The notes: a model not told the origin generated them from the sequence alone. DNA of 64,000 bases from Thiodiazotropha sp037384425 (GCA_037384425.1 JARROA010000028.1:24493-88492), one strand, 5' to 3'; positions 19,050 through 28,402 are shown, numbered from the stretch's first letter. Made by a program: numbers and translations.

Positions 19050-19067
19050 ATGGCATCTCTTTTGCAA
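19050..19067 (+). promoter_or_regulatory. sigma-54 promoter for tupABC-mobAB-moeA
   Basis: TGGCATC-TCTT-TTGCA with GG at 19052-19053 and GC at 19064-19065, 12 bases apart, the best consensus match of the three sites. The predicted start near 19077 gives a leader of about 35 bases that includes GAGGAG before tupA. The 321-base gap between the response regulator gene and tupA otherwise contains no gene. Confidence 0.82.
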
Positions 19068-19111
19068 GTGATGTCGGGAGGAGTGATGTCTATAACAATG
19101 AGGAGTTCAAC

Positions 19112-19969
19112 ATGACTTTCAAAACTCTACGACCCCTGGTCGTCTTTTTCAGCCTTCTTTGTCTCTTTTCAAGTCTGGCGCATGCCGGAGACAACCCCGA
19201 AAAAATCATCAAATTGGCAACCACCACAAGCACTGAAAACTCAGGTCTGTTAAGCGCGATTTTGCCCAAATTCACCGAAGATACCGGCTACCAGGTACAT
19301 GTGATCGCCGTCGGCACCGGCAAGGCGCTGCGCATGGGACAGGATGGTGATGTCGACGTGGTACTGGTGCACGCCCGCGCGGCGGAGGACAAGTTCGTCG
19401 CCGAGGGTTACGGTGAAAAGCGCTACGGCGTGATGTACAACGACTTTGTCATCGTCGGCCCCAAGGAGGATCCGGCGGGTATCGCCGGCGCCAAGACCGC
19501 CTCCGAGGCACTCGGCAAGATCGCTCACACCCAGTCAATCTTCGTCTCCCGCGGTGACGATTCCGGCACCCACAAAAAAGAGCGCAGTCTGTGGAAAGAG
19601 GCCGGGATCACCCCCGAAGGCAGCTGGTATCGTGAAGCCGGCCAGGGCATGGGCAAAGTCCTGCAGATCGCTGGTGAAATGGACGGCTACACCCTGACCG
19701 ACCGTGGCACCTGGCTTGCCTATATGGACAATTCCCCGCTGCAGATCAGTTTCCAGGGGGACCCGCAGCTGTTCAATCCCTACGGCATCATTGCCGTCAA
19801 TCCCAAGCGCCATCCGGATACCAACTATCAAGGCGCGCTGGCACTGATCGGCTGGTTTATCTCGCCACATGGTCAGGAGCTGATCGGCGACTTCAAGATT
19901 GGTGACAACAAGCTGTTCACACCCTCTGCCGATGCGGAAGAGTTCGCCGCCTTCAGTAAAGAGCACTGA
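19112..19969 (+). CDS. tupA: tungstate ABC transporter substrate-binding protein
   Basis: 285 residues with a Sec signal peptide (cleavage near AHA-GDN, residue 25). The mature start KLATTTSTENSGLL carries the TTTS oxyanion-binding motif of TupA, and VGTGKALRMGQDGDVDVVLVHAR and VSRGDDSGTHKKE are family blocks. TupA binds tungstate with very high affinity in the periplasm. Molybdate selectivity cannot be excluded, but ModA and WtpA look different. First gene of a six-gene, overlapping operon driven by the sigma-54 promoter. Confidence 0.94.
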   Translation: MTFKTLRPLVVFFSLLCLFSSLAHAGDNPEKIIKLATTTSTENSGLLSAILPKFTEDTGYQVHVIAVGTGKALRMGQDGDVDVVLVHARAAEDKFVAEGYGEKRYGVMYNDFVIVGPKEDPAGIAGAKTASEALGKIAHTQSIFVSRGDDSGTHKKERSLWKEAGITPEGSWYREAGQGMGKVLQIAGEMDGYTLTDRGTWLAYMDNSPLQISFQGDPQLFNPYGIIAVNPKRHPDTNYQGALALIGWFISPHGQELIGDFKIGDNKLFTPSADAEEFAAFSKEH

Positions 19970-20670
19970 TGGAGCGACTGACCGACGCGACGACGTCCGC
20001 ACTGATGCTCCTGTTCAGCGGCAACGCTGATCTGTGGGAGATCATCGGCATCTCGTTTCGCGTCTCCTTCGTCGCCATTCTGGCGGCGACGCCGCCCGCG
20101 TTGCTGGTGGCCTTCGCCCTGGCCTATCTGCGTTTTCCAGGGCGAAGGCTGCTGATCTCCATCAACAGCACCCTGCTCTCGGTTCCCGCCGTGGTGGTCG
20201 GGCTGACGCTCTACATTCTGCTATCGAGACAGGGACCGCTGGGCGAATGGAAACTGCTGTTCACCCAGACCGCCATGGTGTTGGGGCAGGTGGTACTGGC
20301 TTTCCCCATCCTGGCGGCCATGAGTCATTCCGCCCTCCAGGCCGTCGACAAGCGGGCCTGGGAGACGGCGCGCACCCTCGGCGCCGGTCCTTTGCGTGCC
20401 TCCTTCACCCTCATGCACGAAGCCCGATTCGGTCTCATGGCCGCACTGCTGGCCGCCTTCGGGCGCATCATCGCCGAGGTCGGGGCCTCCATGATGCTGG
20501 GTGGCAACATCCTGCACTACACCCGTAACATTCCCACCGCCATCGCCCTTGAGACCAGCAAGGGCGAGTTCGCCCAGGGTATCGCACTCGGTATCGTGCT
20601 GCTGACCCTGGCCTTCACACTCAACGCCCTGTTGCAGAACGTCCAGGGAAGGGGCCAGCCGGTTTCATGA
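19969..20670 (+). CDS. tupB: tungstate ABC transporter permease
   Basis: 233 residues with about five or six membrane helices and the inner-membrane permease EAA loop (EARFGLMAALLAAFGRIIAEVGASMMLGGN). Family match to TupB. ATG overlaps the tupA stop by one base (TGATG), so translation is coupled. Confidence 0.93.
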   Translation: MERLTDATTSALMLLFSGNADLWEIIGISFRVSFVAILAATPPALLVAFALAYLRFPGRRLLISINSTLLSVPAVVVGLTLYILLSRQGPLGEWKLLFTQTAMVLGQVVLAFPILAAMSHSALQAVDKRAWETARTLGAGPLRASFTLMHEARFGLMAALLAAFGRIIAEVGASMMLGGNILHYTRNIPTAIALETSKGEFAQGIALGIVLLTLAFTLNALLQNVQGRGQPVS

Positions 20671-21386
20671 CCTCGTCATACATCCTCAATGTGGAATCCC
20701 TGAACAAGCGTTTCGGCAGCCGGCAGGTGTTGCATGACGTAACAGTCACACTGCAGGCCGGCGAAGCCATCCTGCTCTGCGGACCGAACGGCGCGGGCAA
20801 GAGTACATTACTGCGCATCCTTTCGGGCCTGGAGAAACCGGACCGCTGCCGTCTGGACCTGGGCCGTGGCATACAGTCCTGGAGCCGCAGTCGCGACAAG
20901 CTGTTCAAAAGCACACTTTATCTGCATCAACATCCCTACATGTTCGACGGCTCGGTCCGCTATAATCTGGCCTATGCCCTGCCGCGCAGCCTGCGCGGCC
21001 CGGTGCGGCAAGAACTCATCGACCAGGCCATCACCTGGGCCGGGCTCGAGCATCTGCAGGAGACCCCTTCCAAGAGTCTCTCCGGCGGAGAACGTCAACG
21101 GGTCTCGCTGGCCAGAGCCTGGCTGCGTAAACCGAGGATTCTGCTTTTGGACGAACCCACCGCCAATCTCGATCACGCCTCGCGGCAACGCATCCAGGAG
21201 CTGCTCACCCCGCTGAAGGAGGCCGGCATGTCCCTGCTCATCGCCAGCCATGACATCCACCACTTCGCCTCCCTGGCCGACCGCTCGCTGCACCTGCATG
21301 AGGGGCGTCTGATCGAGATCGAAGCGACCAAGCTCAGGCCCATTGCCACCCCCGAGGTCAGCCCCTCCCTGAGGACCCAGGCATGA
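20667..21386 (+). CDS. tupC: tungstate ABC transporter ATP-binding protein
   Basis: 239 residues. Walker A GPNGAGKST (39-47), signature LSGGERQRVSLARA, Walker B ILLLDEPTANLD and the switch histidine in ASHDIHH are all intact. It energises TupAB. It overlaps tupB and mobA by four bases each. The short C-terminal tail has no TOBE metal-sensing domain, unlike ModC. Confidence 0.93.
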   Translation: MTSSYILNVESLNKRFGSRQVLHDVTVTLQAGEAILLCGPNGAGKSTLLRILSGLEKPDRCRLDLGRGIQSWSRSRDKLFKSTLYLHQHPYMFDGSVRYNLAYALPRSLRGPVRQELIDQAITWAGLEHLQETPSKSLSGGERQRVSLARAWLRKPRILLLDEPTANLDHASRQRIQELLTPLKEAGMSLLIASHDIHHFASLADRSLHLHEGRLIEIEATKLRPIATPEVSPSLRTQA

Positions 21387-21976
21387 GCATGCAGGAGCAG
21401 ATCACGGCGGTGATACTCGCCGGCGGCCGCGGCCGTCGCATGGGTGGCGTCGACAAGGGACTGGTCGAGTTCAACGGCCGTCCCCTCATCGAGCATGTGA
21501 TCGAGGCCATCGCACCTCAGGTTCACGATCTGATGATCAACGCCAACCGCAATCTGGTCCGCTACCAGACCTTCGGTTACCCGGTGATCGCCGACTCCCT
21601 CAACGACTACCAGGGTCCATTGGCCGGCTTTCTGGCCGCGATGGAGATGGCCCGGACGCCCTACATCGTCACCGTACCCTGCGACGGCCCCCTGCTTGCG
21701 GCCGACCTGGTCGAACGCCTGGTTCAGGCGCGCGAACGCGACTCGGCCGAGATCGCCGTCGCCCATGACGGCCAGCGCATGCAGCCGGTCTACGCCCTGA
21801 TTCCGGTCAGCCTGAAACAGAGTCTTCAGCACTATCTCGACGGCGGCGACCGCAAGATCGATCTCTGGTATGCCCCGCACCGGGTAGCGCTGGCCGACTT
21901 CTCCGATCTCCCCGCCACCTTTGTGAACATCAACACCGAGGAGGAACGGGACCGCTTACAGGAGGCTGACCAGTGA
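21383..21976 (+). CDS. mobA: molybdenum cofactor guanylyltransferase
   Basis: 197 residues. The nucleotide-binding signature LAGGRGRRMGGVDKGLVEFNG and TVPCDGPLLAADLVERL are typical of MobA, which joins GMP to the metal-pterin to make MGD. This is the cofactor form (bis-MGD) needed by formate dehydrogenase. Four-base overlaps with tupC and mobB place it firmly in the tungstate operon. Confidence 0.95.
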   Translation: MSMQEQITAVILAGGRGRRMGGVDKGLVEFNGRPLIEHVIEAIAPQVHDLMINANRNLVRYQTFGYPVIADSLNDYQGPLAGFLAAMEMARTPYIVTVPCDGPLLAADLVERLVQARERDSAEIAVAHDGQRMQPVYALIPVSLKQSLQHYLDGGDRKIDLWYAPHRVALADFSDLPATFVNINTEEERDRLQEADQ

Positions 21977-22554
21977 TCGACTTCCCGCTGCCCCTGATCG
22001 GATTCTGCGCCTTCAGCGGAACCGGCAAGACCACCCTGTTGACACGGCTGCTGCCGGAATTGCGCCAGCAGGGCTTGCGCATAGCCGTCATCAAACACGC
22101 CCACCATCAGTTCGATATCGACTGCCCGGGCAAGGACAGTCACGAGTTGCGCAAGGCGGGCGCGACGGAGATACTGGTCGCCTCGCGACGCCGCATGGCG
22201 CTGGTGACAGAATTCGAAAGCGACCATCCCGAACCGACGTTGGAGGAACTACTCACAGCGCTCGATCCGGCGCGTCTCGATCTGGTCCTGGTGGAAGGTT
22301 TCAAACGCGCGGAGATACCGAAGATCGAGCTGCATCGTCCGGCCCTGGGCAAGCCGCTGCTGTGTCTGCAGGATCCGATGATCATTGCCATCGCCACGGA
22401 TGGGGAGATAGCCGATGCCCCGAGCGACCTGCCGCGTCTGAATATCAATGATCCGCTGGAGATAGTAAGCTTCATACAACAGCGGATAGCCCGATTCAAA
22501 GCCAGGACCGACCATGACCCAAACCACCCGGCACAACGTCGTCAGCTGTGCTGA
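21973..22554 (+). CDS. mobB: molybdopterin-guanine dinucleotide biosynthesis adaptor
   Basis: 193 residues with the P-loop FSGTGKTTLLTRLLPEL, the following KHAHHQFDIDCPGKDSHELRKAGA motif and DLVLVEGFKRAEIPKIELHR. MobB is a GTP-binding partner that assists MobA. Its 3' end overlaps moeA by 41 bases, an unusually long overlap, but both reading frames look intact. Confidence 0.94.
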   Translation: MIDFPLPLIGFCAFSGTGKTTLLTRLLPELRQQGLRIAVIKHAHHQFDIDCPGKDSHELRKAGATEILVASRRRMALVTEFESDHPEPTLEELLTALDPARLDLVLVEGFKRAEIPKIELHRPALGKPLLCLQDPMIIAIATDGEIADAPSDLPRLNINDPLEIVSFIQQRIARFKARTDHDPNHPAQRRQLC

Positions 22555-23782
22555 AGCCGAATCCCCGCAAACCCTCACCGTGGAAAAGGCCAGGGAACGC
22601 ATCCTGGCCGCTATCACACCGATAGCCACGCGAGAACGGCTCGCACTGCGCGAGGGCCTCGACCGTTTTCTGGCCGAAGCCATCGTCTCCCCCATCGACG
22701 TACCCGGCCATACCAACTCCGCGATGGATGGATTCGCCCTCGCCGCCGAAGACCTGCCGCGAGCTCATATCGATCTGAAATTGATCGGTACCGCTTATGC
22801 TGGCGCCCCATTCGAGGGCCGATGCCAGCGAGGCGAATGCATTCGCATCATGACCGGCGCCCCGATGCCAGATGGAACCGACACCGTGGTGATGCAGGAA
22901 CAGTCACAGATGATCGGCGACGACAGGGTACGTATCGATCCGGGACAACGGCCGGGACAGAACGTACGACAGGCCGGCGAGGATATCGCAAGAGGCTCGA
23001 ACGTACTCGAAACGGGACGCCGACTGACAGCGGCCGATCTCGGCATCCTCGCCTCGCTCGGTTTCGGCGAGGTCAGCGTACTCCGACGTCCACGCGTGGC
23101 CTTTTTCTCCACCGGTGACGAGCTGCGTGGAGTCGGCGAGGCGCTCAACGAGGGAGAGATCTACGACAGCAACCGCTACTCCCTCTACGGCATGCTGCAA
23201 CGGGCCGGTGTGGAAACCCTCGATCTCGGCGTGGTAAAGGATGACCCCGATGCCTTGCGACAGGCGTTTCGGGAGGCCGCTCGCGCCGCCGACGTGGTCA
23301 TCTCTTCCGGTGGTGTCTCCGTCGGCAGCGCTGACTACACCAAGGCGATTCTCGAGGAGTGCGGCGAGATCTCCTTCTGGCAGATCGCCATGAAGCCGGG
23401 GCGGCCATTGACTTTCGGACACCTGGACGACGCCCTCTTCTTCGGTCTGCCGGGCAATCCGGTGGCGGTGATGGTCACCTTCTATCAATTCGTTCTGCCG
23501 GCGCTGCACTGGCTGGCCAGCGGCACCCGCTATCGCCCCTTCACCCTTCAGGCGCGCAGTGCGGGTGAGATCCGCAAACGGCCCGGCCGCTTCGAGTTCA
23601 TCCGTGGCGAGATGCAGCAGTCGGAGAACGGTGAGATCAGCGTGATCAGCCTGGGCCAGCAGGGTTCGGGTATCCTCACCTCCATGAGCCGGGGTAACTG
23701 TTTCATACTCCTCGATGCGTCGTGTGACGGCGTCAAACCGGGTGATCAAGTCCGTCTGCAGCCGTTTGCCGCCTTGATCTGA
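22514..23782 (+). CDS. moeA: molybdopterin molybdenumtransferase
   Basis: 422 residues, close to the standard MoeA length. Conserved blocks visible: VPGHTNSAMDGFAL, RIMTGAPMPDGTDTVVMQE, FFSTGDEL, YDSNRYSLYGML, SSGGVSVGSADYT, KPGRPLTFG and LPGNPVAVMVTF. MoeA inserts molybdate or tungstate into adenylylated molybdopterin. Being the last gene of the tup operon it fits delivery of imported metal straight into cofactor synthesis. The start follows AGGACCGACC inside the mobB end. Confidence 0.95.
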   Translation: MTQTTRHNVVSCAEAESPQTLTVEKARERILAAITPIATRERLALREGLDRFLAEAIVSPIDVPGHTNSAMDGFALAAEDLPRAHIDLKLIGTAYAGAPFEGRCQRGECIRIMTGAPMPDGTDTVVMQEQSQMIGDDRVRIDPGQRPGQNVRQAGEDIARGSNVLETGRRLTAADLGILASLGFGEVSVLRRPRVAFFSTGDELRGVGEALNEGEIYDSNRYSLYGMLQRAGVETLDLGVVKDDPDALRQAFREAARAADVVISSGGVSVGSADYTKAILEECGEISFWQIAMKPGRPLTFGHLDDALFFGLPGNPVAVMVTFYQFVLPALHWLASGTRYRPFTLQARSAGEIRKRPGRFEFIRGEMQQSENGEISVISLGQQGSGILTSMSRGNCFILLDASCDGVKPGDQVRLQPFAALI

Positions 23783-23836
23783 GTTACCTATCCCAAGCCT
23801 GAAAAAACCTCATCCAGCACCCATTCGATACAGCTA

Positions 23837-24364
23837 ATGTCTGAACCGGCTAGCGATCGGAAAAGCAATAATGCCAAGCGTGTCAGACGTTGGCTGATCG
23901 AGGGTTTGCTGTTTCTGCTACTGCTCTATCTGATCCATCTCTGGCAGACACGGGAGGCCGTCCATGGGAGCGCGCCCGCGCTCGATGCGCAGCTGCTCAC
24001 AGGCGATCCCTACTCACTCGAACAGCAAGCCGGGCGCCGTCCCACGCTGGTCTATTTCTGGGCCACCTGGTGCCCGGTCTGCGGCCTGACAACGGGCAAC
24101 GTATCCGAGCTGGCGAAGGATCATCACGTGATCACCGTCGCCATGCAGTCCGGCGAAACTGAGGCAGTGAGACAACACCTCAGGAAAAACGCGTTGCAGT
24201 TTCCCGTGATCCCGGATCCAGAGGGTGAATTGGCCAAGCGCTGGGGTGTGCGAGGCGTGCCGACCTTCTATGTTCTGGATGCGCAAAATCGGATCAGATT
24301 CGTCTCCGTAGGCTACACCTCGAAACTCGGGCTGCTCACCCGATTGTGGCTGGCTGATGAATGA
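23837..24364 (+). CDS. membrane-anchored TlpA/ScsD-like thioredoxin
   Basis: 175 residues: a short cytoplasmic start, one membrane anchor (about 19-36) and a periplasmic thioredoxin fold with WCPVC (Cys79, Cys82), the cis-proline motif GVPTFYVLD and an ending of the protein-disulfide-oxidoreductase group. It may reduce or oxidise periplasmic thiols, for instance in cytochrome c maturation or copper tolerance. It lies 54 bases behind moeA and might be read through from that operon, though no functional link is known. Confidence 0.85.
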   Translation: MSEPASDRKSNNAKRVRRWLIEGLLFLLLLYLIHLWQTREAVHGSAPALDAQLLTGDPYSLEQQAGRRPTLVYFWATWCPVCGLTTGNVSELAKDHHVITVAMQSGETEAVRQHLRKNALQFPVIPDPEGELAKRWGVRGVPTFYVLDAQNRIRFVSVGYTSKLGLLTRLWLADE

Positions 24365-24622
24365 ATCCATAATTCAAGTCACTTTAAATAAGACACTTAA
24401 CGCTATGTGTTTATTTTGTTTTGATCTCCCGATATTAGAGTTTTTCACTCACATCGCGCGGTACATGACTCAAGCCCGTACACAGTAAAGACGCCATACG
24501 CCGTAGCTCGATATTACCGATAACCGATTCAAATAGTGACTATAGGTTTTAGCTGGCCGGTGAGCGTTATAAAATAGGCGATTCCATTCTTACTGCTTCC
24601 AACACTACAAAAGGATAAAAAC

Positions 24623-25123
24623 ATGGCCCAGATAACTCTCGAAGGAAACACGATCAACACCAACGGCGATCTCCCGGAAGTCGGCAGCCAGGCCCCCGAA
24701 TTCTCTCTCACCAAAGCCGATCTCGCCGATGTCGGTCTGGCGGATTTCGCCGGCAAGCAAAAGTTGCTGAACATTGTGCCCAGCCTGGATACCGGGGTCT
24801 GCGCCGCATCGACCAAGAAATTCAATGAGGCCATAGCCGGCAAGTCCAAGGCCGTGGCACTGGTCATCTCCGCCGACCTGCCTTTCGCACAGAGCCGTTT
24901 TTGCAGTGCCGAAGGTATCGACAATGTGGTCTCCCTCTCCATGATGCACAGCCGCAACTTCGCCAAAGATTACGGTGTGCTGATCACCGATGGTCCACTG
25001 GCCGGCATCTGTGCCCGTGCTGTGGTGGTGTTGGATGAGAACGACAAGGTTGTCTATACCCAGCTGGTCCCTGAGATCGTTCAGGAACCCGACTACGACT
25101 CTGCGTTGGCCTATCTAGACTGA
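24623..25123 (+). CDS. tpx: thiol peroxidase
   Basis: 166 residues. Peroxidatic Cys60 in PSLDTGVCAAST and resolving Cys94 in AQSRFCSAEG match atypical 2-Cys peroxiredoxin Tpx, which removes H2O2 and lipid hydroperoxides using thioredoxin. A good AAGGA ribosome site precedes ATG 24623, and a strong terminator follows. The preceding 258 bases show no gene. Confidence 0.96.
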   Translation: MAQITLEGNTINTNGDLPEVGSQAPEFSLTKADLADVGLADFAGKQKLLNIVPSLDTGVCAASTKKFNEAIAGKSKAVALVISADLPFAQSRFCSAEGIDNVVSLSMMHSRNFAKDYGVLITDGPLAGICARAVVVLDENDKVVYTQLVPEIVQEPDYDSALAYLD

Positions 25124-25192
25124 TCTCACCAACAGGACGCAAACCCCAACGGCACTTACTCAAGTGAAATAGCGCCGTGTTAATCACAGCAT

Positions 25193-25250
25193 CACGCTGC
25201 GGCAAGCCTCACCCTACAGCTTGATCAGGCGTGGGGTGCGACGCCTCACC
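25193..25250. repeat. degenerate REP-like palindrome
   Basis: ctgcggcaagcctcaccctac and a mismatched inverse arm (gtggggtgcgacgcctcacc) resemble the perfect palindrome at 961-1017 but with several substitutions. It lies between tpx and its terminator. Confidence 0.5.
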
Positions 25251-25292
25251 GATAACCGCTTGAGTCAGCAACATTCGACTCACATTCAACAA

Positions 25293-25325
25293 AAAACGGG
25301 CGCCCAAGGCGCCCGTTTTGCTTTA
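25293..25325. terminator. rho-independent terminator after tpx
   Basis: A 12-base stem (25293-25304 with 25308-25319) with a CAA loop is followed by TTTTGCTTT on the plus strand and preceded by A6, so it can act in both directions, ending tpx and the convergent gene at 25339. Confidence 0.88.
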
Positions 25326-25338
25326 TCGCTGGCTTCGC

Positions 25339-26562
25339 TCAGTAACCGGGATAGTAGCGGGGCGCGGGGGCGTAGGGCCCATAACCTGAGGGTGGATAGG
25401 GCCGAGGTGGCGGCGGAGTCATCGCCTCGTGCAGATCCCTCTCTGCATCCCTCAGGTTACGCATGGCTTCCATCTCTGCCCGGGCGGCTTCTCGAAGGTC
25501 GTCGAACTCCTTGAGAATCTTGGCCACAGACTCGTCGTGCTGCTCACGCATTGTCTTCAGATCGGGCTGCACGCTGCTCGGCTCAGCCATCGCGCCTTCT
25601 GTTGCCGTTGTATCGGCACCGGCCTGACTCGCAAGCTCCGCCGGGGCCGCAGCTTCTTGTGCCTGTTCGGCCGACGCAGCCTGTTCCTGAGCAGACGCCA
25701 CACTCGAGGACTCCTGGTCAGAAGATGCAGTCACCGCGGTTTCTGCGGCTTCACCCATAGCAGCAGCCGTTGTCTCTTCACTCGGGGCAGTCGACTCTGC
25801 CTCTGCTCCCGGGCTGGCAACTTGCTGACTCTCAGCAGCGGATTCCGATTCCGCCACTTGCTGTGAGGAGTCTGCTCCCGCTTCCGATTCCGACTGCGCG
25901 GTTTCGACTTGGGTGGCAGCGGATTCTTCTGACACCCCGGCACTTCCACTGATCGCTCCGGTTTCTTCCTGAGCAGTGGGAGCGACCGCAACTTCCCCGC
26001 TTTGGCTTGCCTCGTCCATTGCCGACGATGCCTCTTCAGCGGGATGTTTGGCCAGGGAACGTATGTAGATAAAAGCCAGGACGATGATCAACAGCCAGAA
26101 TATGACCTTGACCCAAAAGCCTCCCGCGCTTTTCGATTCAGTTGACATTGACGGTTCCTCCGGAGGTTTTTCAATAATGACAGCTGCTTCCATGGCAGCG
26201 TCTGGTTGTTTTTCGGCTTTGTCCTGTTTTACTGCAGAGACAGCCGCCGGTTTCTTCACCGCCCCCTCGTCGAGCGATGATGCTGCTGCAGCAACCCCGG
26301 TCACTGTTGCCGGTTTGGTAGCGCCGGGTTGCGCTGAAGGCTCCGCTTTGCTTTGCTCCTGCTTCGGGCTCTCGGAGGCGGCTTTGTGTGTTACCGCCGG
26401 TTTCTTTGCAGCCGTCTTTTTCTTGCTTGCCGCTTGCTTTTTAGCGACCTTCTTCTTAGCGACCTTCTTTTTCACGACCTTTTTCTTCACCGTACCGCTC
26501 GGTTGCTCCACCGCCGCGTTGTTGTCGGTGGTCTTTTCAGTCTCGTTATTTTCTTCCGCCAT
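25339..26562 (-). CDS. low-complexity membrane protein with histone H1-like lysine-rich N-terminus
   Basis: 407 residues, no family recognised. Residues 24-60 are a KKKVAKK/AAKKPA-rich basic tail like bacterial H1-like proteins. An acidic/Ala linker follows, a single membrane helix lies at about 151-168 (WVKVIFWLLIIVLAFIYI), then about 150 residues rich in A, S, E and Q. A predicted coiled coil follows near 335-380 (LKEFDDLREAARAEMEAMRNLRDAERDL) and a proline/tyrosine-rich end (PPPPRPYPPSGYG). Orientation by the positive-inside rule puts the basic tail in the cytoplasm, so it could touch DNA or RNA from the membrane; this is inference. Confidence 0.75.
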   Translation of the reverse strand: MAEENNETEKTTDNNAAVEQPSGTVKKKVVKKKVAKKKVAKKQAASKKKTAAKKPAVTHKAASESPKQEQSKAEPSAQPGATKPATVTGVAAAASSLDEGAVKKPAAVSAVKQDKAEKQPDAAMEAAVIIEKPPEEPSMSTESKSAGGFWVKVIFWLLIIVLAFIYIRSLAKHPAEEASSAMDEASQSGEVAVAPTAQEETGAISGSAGVSEESAATQVETAQSESEAGADSSQQVAESESAAESQQVASPGAEAESTAPSEETTAAAMGEAAETAVTASSDQESSSVASAQEQAASAEQAQEAAAPAELASQAGADTTATEGAMAEPSSVQPDLKTMREQHDESVAKILKEFDDLREAARAEMEAMRNLRDAERDLHEAMTPPPPRPYPPSGYGPYAPAPRYYPGY

Positions 26563-26836
26563 CTTGACTCCCCCTTCGGCAAGCAGAATTTATTAAGTCC
26601 TTCCGAACCCTGATAAAGCCGTTTTTCAGACCGCCACGAACCCTTGATATCGTGCGATAACCGATGAGTGATGTTCGTCAAGGGGAGTCTTAAGCTCCCT
26701 TGATACTTCCTAAGCTGCCGTCATCCAGATGCTGGGATCGAAAAGCTGGCTTTATTGAAGTTCGGGTGAGGAAATACTAGCACAGCCTGCACCTCGGTTC
26801 TGAACCAAAGGAAGCCTCTTCCATATTCTTAAATGG

Positions 26837-27424
26837 TCATTTATCGATATTCTCAACCAGCCAATCGGCCACCCACGCATAGCTGAGATCGCTTGGCTGG
26901 ATAATCTGCAGCCACTTTCCCTCGTGGTCAACCGCAAGGAATCGGGCGCCCTGCTCAACCTTACCCGCGACCGCGTAATGGACGCCCGGGCCGCTGCGAA
27001 GATTGGCCAGATCAGCGTTCACCTCCACCTCATGCCCCAACCAGGGCTTGTTCAGCAACTCCTTCAGATACGGCAGCACATCTTCAGTTTGGCCTCTGAC
27101 TTTCGCCTTGATGATCTCCCTGGCATCGTCCTGGCCCAGTTCCGCGGCCTTCAGATACCAATACATGGCCTTCTCATTGTCCTGCTTGATGCCTTCGCCG
27201 TTGGTATAGGCCATGGCCAGGGCGAACATGGCATCGGTGTGGCCGCGACTTGCTGCCTGTCCCCACCAATAGACGGCTTTCGGCACATTGACCCGAAGCC
27301 CGTTTCCATTGGCAAACAGCCATCCCAGATGAAAAGCCGCTTCGCTATGCCCCCGCATAGCCATGGGCCTCCATAGGCAGTAGGCTTCAGCATAGTCACC
27401 CACTTCCATTGCGGCCATACCCAT
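26837..27424 (-). CDS. Sel1-repeat protein with C-terminal SH3 domain (N-terminus uncertain)
   Basis: 195 residues from ATG 27424. Three Sel1-like repeats (GHSEAAFHLGWLFANG, GHTDAMFALAMAYTNGEG, GQDDAREIIKAK) are followed by a bacterial SH3 domain (NADLANLRSGPGVHYAVAGKVEQGARF, KWLQIIQ). Such proteins are usually exported, yet no signal peptide is in frame. An ATG at 27493 just after the preceding gene opens a different frame (MRNHSVKFF...) that meets this frame at a run of seven T/A bases near 27465, so a frameshift may have hidden the true N-terminus. Confidence 0.75.
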   Translation of the reverse strand: MGMAAMEVGDYAEAYCLWRPMAMRGHSEAAFHLGWLFANGNGLRVNVPKAVYWWGQAASRGHTDAMFALAMAYTNGEGIKQDNEKAMYWYLKAAELGQDDAREIIKAKVRGQTEDVLPYLKELLNKPWLGHEVEVNADLANLRSGPGVHYAVAGKVEQGARFLAVDHEGKWLQIIQPSDLSYAWVADWLVENIDK

Positions 27425-27496
27425 GTCAAAGGCATCACCGCCATTGGCTGCTGATGAGCCAACTAGAAAAAAACTTGACTGAATGATTACGCATGC

Positions 27497-28252
27497 TCAG
27501 GTGCTGGTATCCTCTCTGAGCGCCATGAGCGAGACGAGCAGCTGCTTCACCTTCTCCATGCCGCTGATCAGGTTCGCCTCGATCACCCGCATATCGATGG
27601 GACCATCGGACTTGCCTGCGGCCCAGTTGGAAACCACTGCACAGGTGGCGTAGCAGAGATTCATCTCTCTGGCCAGCGAGGCCTCCGGCATGCCGGTCAT
27701 ACCGACGACATCGCATCCGTCGCGCTCTAGACGCAGGATTTCGGCTGCCGTCTCCAGACGTGGTCCCTGTGTCGCGCCATAGGTACCTCCCGCTATGGGA
27801 TTGACACCACTGTGTCGACCTGCGTCGAGCAGTTGTCGCCTCAAGGGTTCGCAATAGGGGTCGGTGAAATCGATATGGGTAACCTGGCTAAGGTCGCTTT
27901 CGAACAGGGTGTGATCGCGTCCGAAGGTATAGTCGATGATCTGATCTGGAATAACGATCATTCCCGGGGCCATCTGCTCGGTGATACCGCCAACGGCGGC
28001 CACTGCCAGGACGGTCTCCACACCGGCATGTCGCAGGGCCCAGAGATTGGCCCGGTAATTGACCCGATGCGGTGGAATGCTGTGCGAAGGGCCATGCCGC
28101 GGCAGAAAAACGAGTTCCCATCCCGCCAGCATGCCGTGCGTCAAGGGTGCGGAGGGTTCACCATAGGGGGTGTGCGACACCTCTCTGTGAACGATCTCAA
28201 GATTGGGTAGCTTGTCTAGCCCGGTACCGCCTATGATGGCCAATTTCGACAT
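27497..28252 (-). CDS. S-methyl-5'-thioinosine/thioadenosine phosphorylase
   Basis: 251 residues of the MTAP/PNP family. LAIIGGTGLDKL (phosphate loop), PRHGPSHSIPPHRVNYRAN, GGTYGATQGPRLETAAEI and VGMTGMPEASLAREMNLCYA are family blocks. The enzyme cleaves methylthio-purine nucleosides for methionine and purine salvage. In gammaproteobacteria such as Pseudomonas the orthologue prefers methylthioinosine. Substrate preference here is inferred. Confidence 0.9.
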   Translation of the reverse strand: MSKLAIIGGTGLDKLPNLEIVHREVSHTPYGEPSAPLTHGMLAGWELVFLPRHGPSHSIPPHRVNYRANLWALRHAGVETVLAVAAVGGITEQMAPGMIVIPDQIIDYTFGRDHTLFESDLSQVTHIDFTDPYCEPLRRQLLDAGRHSGVNPIAGGTYGATQGPRLETAAEILRLERDGCDVVGMTGMPEASLAREMNLCYATCAVVSNWAAGKSDGPIDMRVIEANLISGMEKVKQLLVSLMALREDTST

Positions 28253-28402
28253 TTGTTGCTTATTTATTGATGGGTTAGGTGGTTTTTGATTCTACCCCGT
28301 TAAGGCATTGTTGGAAAACTCGGTATTTATCGACCCCCGGTCTATGAATGAGGCCGGCATATAGCCGGCCACATGCATCATGCGCGTGTAGTTGATACCG
28401 GC

